Source: Nissolia schottii
Lineage: Eukaryota; Streptophyta; Magnoliopsida; Fabales; Fabaceae
Assembly (NCBI GenBank): GCA_003254905.1
Contig: QANU01102866.1
Location: 343,274-407,273 of the forward strand
DNA: 64,000 nt
Reading direction: 5' to 3'
Below the pieces are notes generated by a model. The model ran no database searches. It had not been told where the DNA came from and saw only the letters and a program-made list of their open reading frames with translations. A program made the position numbers and the translations under genes. Shown here piece after piece: positions 27,817 to 41,356 of the stretch (positions are counted from its first letter, which is position 1; every line of letters begins with the position of its first letter).

Positions 27817-28420
27817 TGGTTTTAAATTATGGTTGCGGTTGCACAACATAATTTAAAAATGTTATTGGTCATTTGTCTAAATTTTGTCTAGCATCGTTAT
27901 CTCCGTTCCACAATGCTTGTACACAAGATATTCAAAAAATAAAATAACATTTTCCTTATATGATAGGGAAGAGAAGATACACAGCACCAAATTTGTATTT
28001 TCCAATATTCGACTACTAAAGCCTACAAATCAATGTGCACAAAGGAAATCAGAATAAAAACATTTACATGCATATATGGCTGGTCTAACTCTTAATAAAA
28101 CTAAAGAAAAATTAACAAAAACGATTTGAAAATAATGAGCACTCATCAAATCCACCTAGGTCATCGAGTAGGGATATGAAGAGCTACTAGTGAAACCTTC
28201 CTCTTTTGCACCGTGACATTGCACAAGCTTTGTTTATATCAAGAGAAATTCTTAATTACTTCTGGAACAAGAAAAATTCTGTACTCAAATTCGTTTTCCA
28301 CATCAAGTGTGAAACAATAGATGAATTAGAACAAAATATTTATCTTGTTTTAAGAACGACTAAGAATTTCCCTTGTATAATACTCCGACTCATAATTAAG
28401 CCCTCTAGAACATACATCGT
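27817..28420. other. convergent 3' ends of peroxidase and UPF0496 genes
   Basis: These 604 bp separate two genes that face each other and should hold both 3' UTRs. Nothing else was recognised. Confidence 0.5.
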
Positions 28421-30032
28421 TCAAATGCTCTTGTTCCTCTCTGCAATTTCCTTCACAAGGAGACTCCTTGACCTGTTTATGGTGAGAAAGCACAAGTAAA
28501 TGTGTTCCTCAAGCTCATCCAATTGATCCAAAAAGCTAGACTCATTGTCACCAAACTCTCTCACAACCTCCCTCAATATCTCATCACACTTCCCATAATT
28601 CCTAACACACACATCAGCAATCACCTTCCTATGCTCCACCTCATCATGCAACCTCTTCACCATCCTACTCATTGTGTCCAAGTCATTGATTAGTATGTAA
28701 ACCCCTTTTGCAGCCACATCAAGTTGCTCACACAATCTCTCACAATAAGAGATTTTGTGACCACTACTACCCTTTATTCTTCTCCTCTTCGTGAACAAAC
28801 CAATTAAGCCACCCACAATGCTAGGTGCAGCCACCAGCCCAACAATGCTATGGAAAGAAAATACCAATAATGCAATGAGAATGGCACTATGTGAAGCCAC
28901 AAGTGCAATTGCAATAACCTTCTTGCAAATGCTCTTAAATGTCAACCTCCTCCTAATTTTCCCTCTCTTTGATCTCAGCCTTTGCAATAGCTCCATGTAC
29001 TTGTCATGAATGTCACGGAATTCAACATTGCTAATGAGGGACAAAGGCTTGTTTTGCAACAATGCAAATGAAGCTAGCTCTCTATAGATCATGCCCCTTT
29101 GTGCTTGTTGCTCATAATTGCAATTTTTGTGGTCTTCACATTCACAATCACAATCAAAAACCCTTTTGCTTAGATTGAAAATCCTTGTGATTCTTCTATA
29201 GGAGAGTCTAATTGAGTGGACCCCTTCGAGGATTGTGTCACAGCAATGGCAGGCCTCTAAGCTTGCTTCAAAGTAATCCACTAGGAGATGGTGCACCTTC
29301 ATGTTCTCCTTCATTTGTGTTATGGTTTCTTGCCTTGGCTCAAGCAATTGCTCGGTGAGGTGCTTGCAAAATGGAAGGGAATTAGAAGAAGAATTTGGTG
29401 TTGTTGGGGAATTATTTGATGAGGGCAAGAGTGATCTTGTTGTTGTGGCGGTGCTGATTGTCCTTCCAAGCTGAACTTGTGCTTTGTTGCATATTTCTAT
29501 GTAGGACTTTGTTCTGAACGCTTCTAAGTATTCTTCATTCACATTTGGCTTATTGTACAAGCTATTATCTTGGTCACATTCCTCCATTGATCTACCTGGA
29601 AATAATTTGCATAAAATGAACTTCATCATTAATTAGCTAATTATTGGACAAGAAATTCTTATATGGTCTAGGAGCATGAAATTTCTCTTAATCTGTTCCA
29701 TTTATCTGAACATATTATGCGAAAATTACTACTTTACTCAGCATCGTCAATTCTCTATGGTTTGTGAATTTAACAGAAAGAAGCATATATCTAATCTAAG
29801 ACTCATAGCAAGAAGCTCGAATTGATTAATTGATTAATGCTTCTGGTATCCTAATGCTTCTTTTGATCATGGGACGGGGAAGAAGAAGCTGAAGCATATA
29901 ACAAACAAGAAATTACTTTATTATATATGTTTATATGAAATTAAGATGTATATGAATTTCAGATATTATATGATATATATTCTTACCCGGTCTTCTTCGA
30001 GGAGAACACATTAGCCACCAAGTGTGTGTCAT
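28421..30032 (-). CDS. UPF0496 (DUF677) family membrane-associated protein
   Basis: The main exon is 28421-29595. A small first exon, 29987-30032 on the minus strand, joins it in frame through GT-AG borders (ACCGG|GTAAGA and TTTCCAG|GTAGAT), starting MTHTWWLMCSPRRRPGRSMEEC and giving 406 residues. An unspliced reading starting MMKFILCKLF at 29629 uses intron sequence and is less likely; MEEC at 29587 is a fallback start. The body has N-terminal helical DUF677 sequence (YLEAFRTKSYIEICNKAQ, HHLLVDYFEASLEACHCCD). Two hydrophobic segments follow (VIAIALVASHSAILIALLVF and SIVGLVAAPSIVGGLIGLF), then a basic KRRRIKG and a C-terminal coiled coil (LDELEEHIYLC). This layout fits plant UPF0496/At14a-like proteins, whose function is poorly known. 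A CDCECEDHKNC insert is notable. Confidence 0.85.
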
Positions 30033-30078
30033 GTCAAGCTGGCCAGATCTCTGATTTGTAATCTTTGGAACTGAATTT

Positions 30079-30139
30079 CTAATTATAACAAGTGGATGAA
30101 GGAATCATTCCACCAAAGTGTGTGTGTATATATATACAC
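30079..30139 (-). promoter_or_regulatory. 5' leader of the UPF0496 gene: TATA-like tract and a 9-codon upstream ORF
   Basis: A TA-rich tract (GTATATATATACAC near 30126-30139) could act as the TATA box. A short upstream ORF on the minus strand (30108-30079, MIPSSTCYN then stop) would lie in the leader if transcription starts at or above 30108. A true start inside the tract's usual ~30-bp offset would place the uORF at the very 5' end, so its presence in mRNA is uncertain. Confidence 0.35.
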
Positions 30140-30780
30140 TCACATAAATGGAGGGAGAGAAAGAGTGGTGTGTGTATTATTATTACATTATTAATTTCTG
30201 GCTTGTGGGGAGAAGTTAAGAGGAAATTAAAAGAGAAGGGAAATCCAGTTGGCAGTTAGCATTACCACAAATGGCTTCAATTTGTTACTTAGTTCTCACG
30301 TTAGCGTAATTGGCACGTTGTGTTCTCTCCCACATCGACACCACCTAGCTAGCTCCTCCTACAAGCTCAATCTATCTGTCCAAATAAATCATGAGATAAT
30401 GAAAAAAAAATGTTGTGTGTACTTATTTTGTGTTAGACATTATGTTGATTTATATTTTATTTATTCTTATATGAGATACTAATAAGATATATATAAATTT
30501 TAGTGGAATCTCATTTAATGGAAGATAAGATGTGAATAAAGACGACGTCTTATTCTAAATAACACAACCCAATAAATGCCTAACCATTTTTATTTTTTTT
30601 ATTCTCTTTTGTCCCTTTGATTTGGTTCACGCTTCATCATCCGTTTTCAAATTAAACTCTGATGACATTGCGGCATCATCTTCTAGCTAGGCAAAGTTTC
30701 TGTTAACAATGTTACCTAAAACCTATAAATTCCATTATAACATTAGTACTATACTAGTATATATTTACACACGCACATAC

Positions 30781-30839
<59 letters not shown>

Positions 30840-32712
30840 GTATGGATTAATCTAACATGTATAAAATTTGCTAACACAAAAACTAAAACAAGTAAATAAA
30901 ATGTTTATTGGGGCATTTGTTTTGTTTCAAGGTATATAAAATTATTTTTGGAATATAATCCCTTGGGAATGAGATGGTGCACCTAATTCACTTGAAAATT
31001 ATAGTCCCTTATGCTTCAATAGATTGTGGATAAATCTCGAAATGTCATGTTTGTTAGGAAGTATCTTGAGTCCAAGGCTGAGATATTATTAGTTGCTTTA
31101 TTTATGATTTATATGAAATCATGTGCAATTTTGTTAGGCCCCAGTACTTCCCCCCAAAACCAAGGTCAAAGTAAATCAGCAGAGCCTAACAATTTAACTT
31201 CTCAACCACTATGGCCTGTGCAATGCACCAAAGAAAATAATCGCGTCTAGATTAGGGGCTCTAAATTAGGATAAGAAAAATTAATTATATTTTAAACACG
31301 AATTGGTCTTTTTATTTAATTTACATAATTTGTGTAAAGCTTGTGCTACTTACATGGAAGACTAAGTAATTGGTTATACGGTTGAAATATTTGTACATCA
31401 CAAAAATCGATACATGTATATATCACACACAAAAATAAATATTACAAAATAAAGAAATAAACGTTACAAAATAGAAAAATAAACATTAGCAAACACATAA
31501 ACAAACAATATTAAACACACTCATGTTTGTGCATGTACAAAAATAGAGAAATAAACATTATCAAACATATAAACGAGCACTATTAAATACACACGTGTCC
31601 GTACATGTATAAATGTTCGGTGACAATGTTTATTTATCTGTTTTATAATGTTTATTTTTTTATTTTATACACAGGGAGTTAGTTTTTAAAGTGTACAAAT
31701 AATATTTTTGTTAATTATAAATGATTGATGCATAGTCATCTTGTGTTAGGTTTATGATACACTCGAATCTATATTTTAACATTACTCTTATAAACTTGCT
31801 AAAACAAATGCCAGATGCTTAAATGACCTAAGTTTTAAACATATATTTTAATAAATGACACTTTAACATTTTAAAAAACAATAAAAAATAAAATAATAAA
31901 TGTCATTCTACTTAAAAACATATAAGTCAATAAATAAGTTTAAAAGTTAAGTTTGTGGATAAATTTTCAAAACAAAAATCTATAAAATAAGATGGTTAGT
32001 GCTCCATTTCTTATGTGGGCAGGATTGTGGACTGAAGATGGGGGAGTCCTCGTGCTTCCATAGATTTTGTGGATAAATTTTCGAAATATCTATCTTGTTT
32101 ATTAGCGGGTGTCTTGTGTTATAGGCTGAGATATTATTATTAGTTGCTAAGACGTGTTTAAGATATGAGGCACAAACAGATGGCGCTTAGGCAAGATATT
32201 AACGTGGGTCCTACAATTCCCATTTTAATTGATAGATATACGTTTGCCACGTATAGGAATTAGTAATAATGATTACAAAATGTTTCTTAGCAGTGATGTA
32301 GAAGATTCTTCTGAATTGAACCCGGACCATGAATGACACAATCTTCTAATTTAAACCCGTACAATTATTTGATCCCGGTATGTAGACACAAACAAACGCA
32401 TACCCTTCTTATTGATACTTGACGCAAAGTAATTAGCATTTAATTAGAGCCATACAATTCTACTTGATTATGGCAAGGAAGTTGTTATTCATTTGGCAAG
32501 GACTCGACTTTTAGGATTTGGACATGACGTAGGAAATTTCCTTCTTGAGTTTTCCTTTCCCTTTTATTTTTCATAACCAAAAAGGAGCCTTCCACTACAC
32601 GAGACTGGAGACTGGAGTCTGGAGAGAATTAATTAATGTATGCAACTTTTCGTAATCCCAACTACAGCTGTCAATGTGACGGTTATTAAGTTATCTGAGT
32701 AGCTAGGATTGC

Positions 32713-32746
<34 letters not shown>

Positions 32747-33724
32747 AGATGACAGATGTTTAAGAAGACTTTAGATTGAACATTTCTAATATTGAATACT
32801 CAATTGCTCTCTGAACTCAGAACTCTCTCTTCATTCTCGAAGCTCCACCGATCACAAAGGATAGCAATATATATGATTAGAGTAGCACATCAATGTGCAG
32901 AATAAGGATAACCCCCACTTTCGACACTTTGAAGAAAACTTGCAACAAGGAGAAGCAACAAAAGGAACTACAATGGTATACTAGAGAAAGAATTAGGAAA
33001 AATGTTTTATCTAAATTGCTGCTAGCTTGTCGAGCAGCCACTGGCATGTTTTAAGACGAGGCAGTGTGGGAAGTCCATCAGAACCTCCATAATCATCCAA
33101 ACATTTAACAGAAAGGAAAAAACACCTCTGCCACAACCAAGATAGACAACTGCACCTGACTTTGAATGCTGCCTGCCAAAAAGGACCAATTAGAAATCTT
33201 GATGAATCAGTTAAGACAATGATATTTTAGTTACAATATCATAATGGTTTGATGGTAACGAAATTGAACGACCAACTGTAACAGCTACATCTGATAGATC
33301 TGCAGAGCTGGACTTGGGCATAATGTTGATCTTTTGCTTGTGCACCTTTGGCATGCTCAATCAACGCGCATTAAATATACTTCTAATATTCATCCTCTAC
33401 ATAAGAGTGATTTTCTTATTCCTTTAATTTTATATTACTCCACTCCACCCCACTGCTTAAGCTGAGATCTCAACTTTGAAAGAAATCATAGATAGATCCC
33501 AATATGCTATCATTACATATTTGATATTTCATTGACGTCGCTTATGAAACGATTACAACTACATTAAAACAAAAACAACTTTGGCTTAGTCATCATAACT
33601 ATAAAAATAAATAAAAAGTTTCTTCACTCTGCACACCAAGCAATGCTAAATCCTCTGTTCCACAAAGCAGTACAATTAATTAATCTAGGAATTCAAATTA
33701 CTATAATAATGAAAGGTTCTCTAG
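30140..33724. other. intergenic DNA with AT microsatellite and old repeats
   Basis: An AT dinucleotide run lies at 30793-30834 and a TG/TA run at 32712-32746. Related direct segments occur at 31009-31097 and 32049-32148 (both share GTGGATAAAT, then GGCTGAGATATTATTA and TTAGTTGCT). An inverted-repeat block lies at 31420-31680. No gene is recognised; the ORFs at 30249 and 31026 have no domain. Confidence 0.5.
31420..31680. repeat. inverted/tandem AAATAAACATT repeat block
   Basis: Two ~71-bp tandem units (about 31476-31546 and 31547-31618) share AATAAACATTA.CAAACA.ATAAAC. The flanks carry the same words in opposite orientation: AAATAAACGTTACAAAATA on the left and AATGTTTATTTATCTGTTTTATAATG on the right. 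The palindromic arrangement suggests a small MITE-like element, but no terminus or target duplication can be fixed. Confidence 0.45.
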
Positions 33725-36700
33725 CTAGTTATTTGAGGAGCCTGCAATGTCAATGACGAAACGGTAGCGGACATCGTTCTTAGCAAGGCGATCCAGAGCC
33801 TCGTTGATTTTGTCTGGTTTGATCAACTCAATGTCGCACGTGATATTGTGCTTCCCACAAACCTCCAACATCTCCTGCGTTTCTTTGATTCCTCCTATGA
33901 TCCCACCTTTCACTGATCTCTTGCCTGTCACAAGATGTTGTAATTAAAACATTTGGTAATCAACAATGACCAACCAACCAACCATGATTGATTAATTAAT
34001 TAATTGGCAAATAATACAAGGGTAATTATTTTTATAAGGTTGATGAATGAATGATACCAAATATCAAAGGGAAAGCAGGCAATTGGAACGGCTTGTCGGG
34101 TGCACCCACAATAAACAAAGTGCCGTTTACTTTGAGCAATTCCAAGATGGGCAACAGTGCGTGCTCAGCTGATACCGTGTCCAGAATGAAATCTAGGCTT
34201 CTCTTCCCTGCCTGCACTCACCATTTAACAAAACTGACCTTTATTATAATAATAATAATTTCTCAACACAACATGGGCCCAAACCCATTAGCAAAATTAT
34301 ATAGTTTTGATATTGCCCCTAGACTAGAAGTATAAATTTTGATTCATGCCCAAAATACATCTTTTTATAACATGGTCATTCATACACTTAAGCTACAATT
34401 TTTGAATCTTATAACCACTCATAAGTTTAAAATGATATAATTGGATATGAATATAAAACTACTATAACTAATAAAAAGAGATATATCAATCAACACATAA
34501 TATAGGGGGTTATGATGTGAAATTAACCTGCATTTGCTTGGGGTTGGAACTGACAATGAAATCGTCAGCTCCCAAACGCTGCTTAGCCTCAGCTTCTTTG
34601 GAGGGAGAAGTGCTTATGACTGTAACATGGTGACCGAATGCCTTCCCAAATTTGACCGCCACGTGTCCAAGGCCACCCAGGCCCACAACCCCAATCCTTT
34701 TCCCTGGCGATGATACCAAATCATGGTCTTTCAAGGGACTGAACACTGTTATTCCTGCACATAGCAGCGGTGCCGCTGCATCCATTGGCAGGTTTTCCGG
34801 AATGTGTACCACATATCTTCACATTAAAAAACAAAAACCAGAAAGATTAAACTTAGTTGTAAGTGATTTGAAATTCAATTAAGCATGTTTGAATTATAAT
34901 AATTAGTTGACTTTTTCTAACTTTTTATTAGCAAATCAATAAAAAGAGCTTTAATTAAAAAATAAAAAATAAAACAAAAGAGAGACAATATACTCGTTAG
35001 TTTTTTTTTGAAGAAACCTATTCCAACATAGTTGTTAAACTTACAATTCTATCATTGACGTTTTAAATAATAAATTCCTATCAATTTAAATAAATTCTTA
35101 ATAAAATTAATAAATTATCAAATTTATTAAAAATTTATGAATTTATTTAAAATCTTGAGTTTAACAATCTTGTTTATTAATTTATTATTTTTATGAATAA
35201 TATTTAATTTTTTAAAAATAAAATATAATAAATTACCAAATATTAAAAGTGAAGAAGTTAACAAATAAAAAGTGTGCGGGGAAGTAAGTTTACAAGTTAC
35301 CCTCTCGAGCATTATTACTCTGTACTACTGGTTCTGATGATTGTGCAAAGAAAGGCAACCGTTATAACAACTCTCGTGGTATTCAAATCAATGCAGTCAA
35401 CTCAATATTAACTCCACTCGAAAGGACTATGGTCCACCTCTTTGACATGTCAAAGCTCAATCAATGTGTATTGAAATTGCAGGTCAAGACATAATCTTTC
35501 CGTAACCGTTTTCCGTGAGTATTTAAATATATAAATATTTTTAATTTTTTTTCAAATTAAATTACTGATGCCGAGACTTTATTATTTAGGATCCGGCTAA
35601 ACTCACTCAACCTTATCCGATTGCATGCTTTTGATTGAAGATATAATTTTTAATTTTTAAATCATTAAAAATTTAAATTTGTCTATTATTTCTTGATACC
35701 TTAAAACTAGATTTCAAAAATATAAAAAGACATGTAATACTAAATAAAACTTGTAATTTTGTAGACGAAAGTGCTATCAAACTTCTATTTAAATATGAAT
35801 TTTTGTAACCACCTAAAAGTACTATCAATCAATTGTTGTTTTGATATTTCAATGTTGTTAACTTATAATGCTCCTTCTATTTATTTTTGTTATCATTTTC
35901 AAATTAAAATAGAAAAAATATAGAGTACATAAAAAAAGTATTTTAAATAATAAATGTTATAATTATTAAGTGTTACAAAAAGTATGAAAAATAATAATGG
36001 TATAAGCATAAAAAATACAGTTAATATTCTTTTAATATAATAAAATAACAATTAACTTTGGATGAATTTTCATTTAAAAAATGACAAAAAAAATAAATGG
36101 ATATCGAGAGTACTTCAAAAGGTCTATTTCCAACATAAATGGACCAACATAAAAGGACCAGTCCTACAATACTTTTAAATTCCACAATAATGTGCCTCCG
36201 TTGTAACTAAATAAATACTTCAGCAACCAGCTTGATGACTTTACAGCAATCCTAGCATTTTTTACATTTTTTTAAAAATTTATTTCTAAGATTTTCTTTA
36301 GGAATGACTTTACACGGATCCTAACATCTTTTACTTACAGAAAAAACTTAAATCAAGTTTTATATTTATATTTCAATTAATTTTTTTATCATATAATGAT
36401 ACGTATTATAATTTTTATTTTTAAATTATTTATTTAAAAAATTTATTAATGTGACATTATTTAAATGAAAAAAATATATATAATCGATATAATTAAGAAA
36501 TTTAACCTAAGTCTTATTCTTTACCTTGTTGTAATTTTTTTTACAAGATACGTTCAGAGTATTTCCTAGAACATCATCTTCAGCATATCTACTGTAATTT
36601 GTAAGATTAGAGAGACATAATAATAAAATAAGGCTTTTACTGGTTAAAAACATGAAATAGACAAATTTAAATATTTTTAATGTATTAAATGCATTAAAAA

Positions 36701-37709
36701 ATTTTAAAAGTTTACATTTTTAATAATTTTATTTTTGTTTACTTTAAATTCTTTAACAAATATTCATATGATAGTCGTTAGAGTTTTTATTTAAAAAAAA
36801 ATAATAGCAACTATTGTTATTATTGAACAAATATCATTTAAAGTGAGATCATCGCTTATTCTAAAGGATAAAGTGGATATCTGACTATTATATCTATAAA
36901 ATAAAATATGGTTGTACATTATATTTTATTGATTTAATGACAAAAATTATCATTTTATTCATTGTAATAAATGAGTCATGAATTAACACGATGTTTCACA
37001 AATAATAAATATTTGTCATACAAAAATTAAATAAAAAAAGAAAACGAAAAAGTGTAGGTACCTACCTGTAATCAGCGACCAACATGTCGGAGTAGCCACC
37101 GTAGGTGATGGTGCCGTCCCAGAAAACGCCGTTGTATGTGAACTCGAGCTGCTCGCAGTAGTTCTCCTGACCGTTGTTGCACTCGTGGCAATCCAAGCAG
37201 GACGCTGCCAAACACCCAACCCCCACTCTCTCCCCTTCCTTGAACCCCTTCACTTCCCTCCCCACCTTGCTTATCACCCCTATTATCTCATGCCTTCACA
37301 GTCACAGCAACATACATATGTCAATTCCTAGATCCAATCTAATTAATATCATGTACTCTTGCACCAATTGGTAGTGCTTATTTATTTATAACTGATGATC
37401 AGCCGAGAAAATGGATTGGTTAATATTAGTATTATAAACTGATTATTTTAATTGGTATTTATTAATTTGCTATGTAGTGGCTAATTACTTACTTACTTAC
37501 CCTGGCACAACTGGGTACCTAGTGATGCCCCATTCATTCTTAACATAGTGGATGTCGGTGTGGCAAATCCCGCAGTACAAGATCTGAATGGTCACGTCGT
37601 TAACGCCGTTTTCCCTTCTTTTGAAGGCGAATGGGGTGATCTTGCCGGAGGAATCATGAGCTGCCCAACCACTCACGGTTTGTGTGTGATTCGCTGTACT
37701 CTCAGCCAT
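33725..37709 (-). CDS. zinc alcohol dehydrogenase of the CAD / mannitol dehydrogenase type
   Basis: The exons on the minus strand are 37709-37501, 37293-37066, 34816-34528, 34211-34058 and 33924-33725. They join to 359 residues, normal for the family. The start chosen is [12 protein letters not shown]; an in-frame MSHTLCRV 16 codons earlier is probably leader. The catalytic zinc site shows CGICHTD and GHEIIG. The structural zinc loop has four Cys ([22 protein letters not shown] region). The Rossmann fold shows [17 protein letters not shown], and the end is [10 protein letters not shown]. Enzymes of this family reduce cinnamaldehydes or related aldehydes with NADPH in the cytosol. This one looks more like the defence-related 'mannitol dehydrogenase' CAD branch than the main lignin CAD, but substrate cannot be read from sequence. 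Intron 2 is unusually long (about 2.25 kb, AT-rich). Confidence 0.93.
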
Positions 37710-37847
37710 GATATGATATGATATGATATATAAGACTCTGCAGAGAGTGTGGCTCAAGAAGGAAGTCTCTGAGGAGACTTTAGAAGCGGAGAAAATATGA
37801 CACTAGTGATGCATAGACTGATTGACTTGGTAACACAAACACACACT

Positions 37848-37858
37848 AATTTATATAG
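37848..37858 (-). promoter_or_regulatory. TATA box of the CAD-like gene
   Basis: The minus strand reads CTCTATATAAAT about 140 bp upstream of the MAEST start codon. The leader between them holds a (GATAT)n-like run near 37711-37732. Confidence 0.6.
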
Positions 37859-37859
37859 A

Positions 37860-37952
37860 GGAAAAACTATTATAAAATCTTATTTTCTCGGGAGAAATTG
37901 TGAGGTACTTTCTTATTATGTATGATATTTCTCTTCTCATCTTTTATATTAA

Positions 37953-37985
<33 letters not shown>

Positions 37986-38490
37986 CTAGTACTATGTATC
38001 AAATATATATTGTGTATGTGATGATAACAGGTTATTTTTTTTATGTATTAAAAGTATCAATGAGTCCTTTTTTTTACCTCCTGTTATAGAAATAGGTTTA
38101 GTCCTCTTTTTCCACTGTACTACGTTGTAATACTAGTTGATTTAGATTTTGAACATACTTTGTTCATTATATACAGTTGATTGGTTTATACTTTATATTG
38201 TTTTTAGTCAGCTATATATTGTTAATTGGAATAAATTACCCACTATTTTAAACGTTGGTATTAGCTGACAACTTCGACGACAATACCTTTTGGAACTTAA
38301 TTAGGTGATGTTAATGAGTAATAGTAACTTTTAACTATTTACCGCTAAATACGATATCCTTGTATTTGTGAGAGTGCAAATAAAAAACTCACAAGACACA
38401 TTATAATAGAAGAATGAGAGGATACTTGAGCATTATATATCTTAACATTTGTATATATTTAATGTAAAATACTGATTAATTAAACACATC

Positions 38491-38524
<34 letters not shown>

Positions 38525-40617
38525 TGCATCGGACAATCTTATGGTAGGTGGCATGGTGCTGATTAAATAAACAAAGTTCAACACGAATTAGACCCGATTA
38601 GATTAGATAATATGGTTAAGCGTGTTCAAAAGATTGGAAAACAACTGCCGTATACCTGAGAGTTTCCTACTAGTTGCGAACAACTTTTAGGTTGTTGAAC
38701 TTGACTCCGTTCGGTCAAAGTTGCATAAGATATTTCTCACTCCCTTTCCTTGTTACTTTCTTTTTGAGAAATTGTTATAGGCTGATATAACGTTACATAG
38801 ATTCTATTCTATTAATAAACAACTAGTGGGGCTTGCATTGCAGTTACTGTAATGATAATGGTTAATATCTTATTTGATTCATGAATTTTTTAATTTGTGT
38901 CTTATTTGGTCTTTTAATTTAAAAAACTTATAAGTAAGTTTTTGAACTTTGCAAATATTTGATTCGTTAGTCCTTATCCCATCAATGTTCAAGAACTAAT
39001 TAAGGTAAAACTATGAAAGTTAAAGGACTATTTAAGACTTTTTAAAAATTAACCTGTCTTTTTTTAAATTGAATGACTAAATACGACAACAATGTAAAGT
39101 CTAACAACTAAATAAGATATTAACACTAATAATAATGTCAAGACAATAACTGCCTCCTAAAGTGTGAAAATTCAAAAAGAGATGAGAGATGATAGTTAAT
39201 AAAAAGATGAAATACGACAATTAAAATTGTGATTAAATTGACAATTAAAGTTGCTCAACAATTTTATATAAGTGTAGAGATGATTGAGTGATACTCTAAC
39301 TTTGATTAATAATATATGTAATCATTTATATTTTTTTATTTAATATATCAATTTATTATTAAATAAAGCATAACTTTTCTTCATTTTTTTATCATTAAAA
39401 AATCATGCTTTTTTTAATAACTTTAACGAGTTTCTTAAAATAAAAAAAAAACTTTATGTTTATGAGTAAAAAATAATGTTAATATATATTTAAAATAATC
39501 ATTCACCATTACAAGAGCATAGTAATTTCTCCAAATCCACATCTTTCTATTTTAACACTCCCCCAAATCTCCTTTTAATTTGTTTTGTTCCGTAGAGGTA
39601 GAGTATTATGGAAATAGGTTAGACATGGTTGATATTTAAATTCTCTAAAGTAAAATTAAAATTTAAATATTAAATTATTAAAATAAAAAATATGAATAAT
39701 TCAATGATAAAATTTCTTATTAGAATCTTTGTTCAACATGACCCATTATCAGCATCCCTGTAGAATTGGGGACCTCGATTGCATCATATTGTGGGGCCGT
39801 GCGGTTGTTGAAATTTTAAAATATTGTCATACTATTTATTTTGATGGTGATGTTTTATTATGAGACCCCATAAGTAAGGTTCTGTGCTGGTTAATGGGTC
39901 AACCGGGATCCATGGTGTTCGACGGGTGGCCTTGGGTTGGGACAGTTTGTTGCTCAACTTGGAACCTTATTGGATTGGGTTATGGAGAAATAGTAGTCCA
40001 TAACGCATGTGAGTATCAATACCAATTTATCATGCAATGCCCATATACGCTTTGATATGAATATATGATTACCACAAAGAACAAACTAACACTACCACTA
40101 GCTTATCATGGTACCTATAGCTTCAACGAGAGGTTTATGCAGACGCAAACCATACTTTTGGGCTTTTCAGCTTGGTCCCGCTAAGTCATACCTGCTTTGA
40201 AATGAAACTCTGTTCATAAATGAAGTAGTCCAGTTCGGTGATATGGGCTTTGATTGCTTCGTTATGGAGCCCGTATGAGTATTTTCCTACACCCTAATCA
40301 AATTTGAAAAGTCATTTCTTCAATTATTTATTTATATATATATATATATATTAAAAAAATAAAAAGAAAAATGAAAACAGAGCAGAGTAATTTTAGTCCC
40401 TCACTTTATTTAACATTTTCATTATATTCATATAATTATTTAGTGGAACAGAATTAAACAAAGGGAAAATGTTTGAAAAAAGAGGAAAGTGTTTGAAAAA
40501 AAAAAGAAGAGGAAAGTGCACGATTGGAAAATTGGTGAGGATAAGTGGAATAGGTTTATTGAAAATAGTTTAGGTGCAAAATTTATCTCCAAAGTAATGA
40601 TGGAAAAATGAAATATA
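37860..40617. other. AT-rich intergenic DNA with AT microsatellites
   Basis: AT runs lie at 37951-37976, 38495-38521 and 40334-40352. No coding potential or transposon structure is recognised. Confidence 0.5.
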
Positions 40618-40803
40618 TTTGGGGTTGGTCCAAGTGGTAAGCGGTTGGTTTCGCTTAAGCAAGGTCCCGAGTTCGAGACCTTGTGTATGCAGTTATCCCC
40701 GCTGGGAGACTCACCCGCCATAGCCAGGTGCGCGACCCGGGTCTACCCGAATTAGTCAAAGCTAAGCCTTGGATACCGGGAAGGCAACCTAAAAAAAAAA
40801 AAG
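40618..40803 (+). mobile_element. tRNA-derived SINE
   Basis: The ~185-bp unit starts GGGTTGGTCCAAGTGGTAAG, an A-box-like RNA polymerase III promoter. A B box (GAGTTCGAGACC) follows about 30 bp later, at 40670-40681. After a GC-rich body (GCGCGACCCGGGTCTACCCG) it ends in a 12-bp A run at 40792-40803. The spacing and A tail fit plant tRNA-derived SINEs. Such elements are copied by LINE reverse transcriptase. A clear target duplication was not found. Confidence 0.8.
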
Positions 40804-41347
40804 TGGTCTGGCACAAAAAATATGAATCATATAGAATATAGATGATAATGGATTCTCTCATCTTAAAATTAGTCATGTTTGGTAATATGAAGAAAGATAA
40901 AGACACAAAAAATTTAAATAAGTGGAATCCTCTTAAAATTAATAAAATTCAATTCAAACTTTTGTGTCTTTATCTTTCCTTAGACGATCAAACATAACCA
41001 ATTTTGACATGAGATCTATTCCCAATATAGATAAAGTTTATGGTTTTATATGGTCATTCAATCAAATATTACATATGCATGATTTTTCAAGTTGTGGGGA
41101 AGTGGGTCACCGATTTCTACTTATGTAACAACATTTAATTAAATCACAACATAAAAAACTTTACACTTATTATTATATAATAGTTTATCTATACAATTAA
41201 ATGAAAAGGATATTAAAGTGTAACTACCACTTGGTATCCAATTTATTTTTCTCTTTTATCCTTACGTCCTCCACAATTTAAACAATTTTTTTATAACAAT
41301 TTTCAATTTTCATTAGGCATGCACTATGTGCGAGCAATCCATGCTAG
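40804..41347. other. AT-rich spacer between SINE and MULE
   Basis: No gene is recognised. A pair of inverted-looking words around 40820-41000 (CATATAGAATATAGAT and TCTTTATCTTTC...) is too weak to call. Confidence 0.4.
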
Positions 41348-41356
41348 TCTTTTATA
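41348..41356. repeat. 9-bp target-site duplication, left copy (TCTTTTATA)
   Basis: TCTTTTATA here is identical to 51567-51575. Nine-base duplications are the hallmark of Mutator-superfamily insertion. Confidence 0.9.

Noticed and set aside
37710-37757. Upstream in-frame start MSHTLCRV for the CAD-like gene
   Set aside because: The family normally starts at the MAEST-like position; the extra residues are encoded by a repetitive leader.
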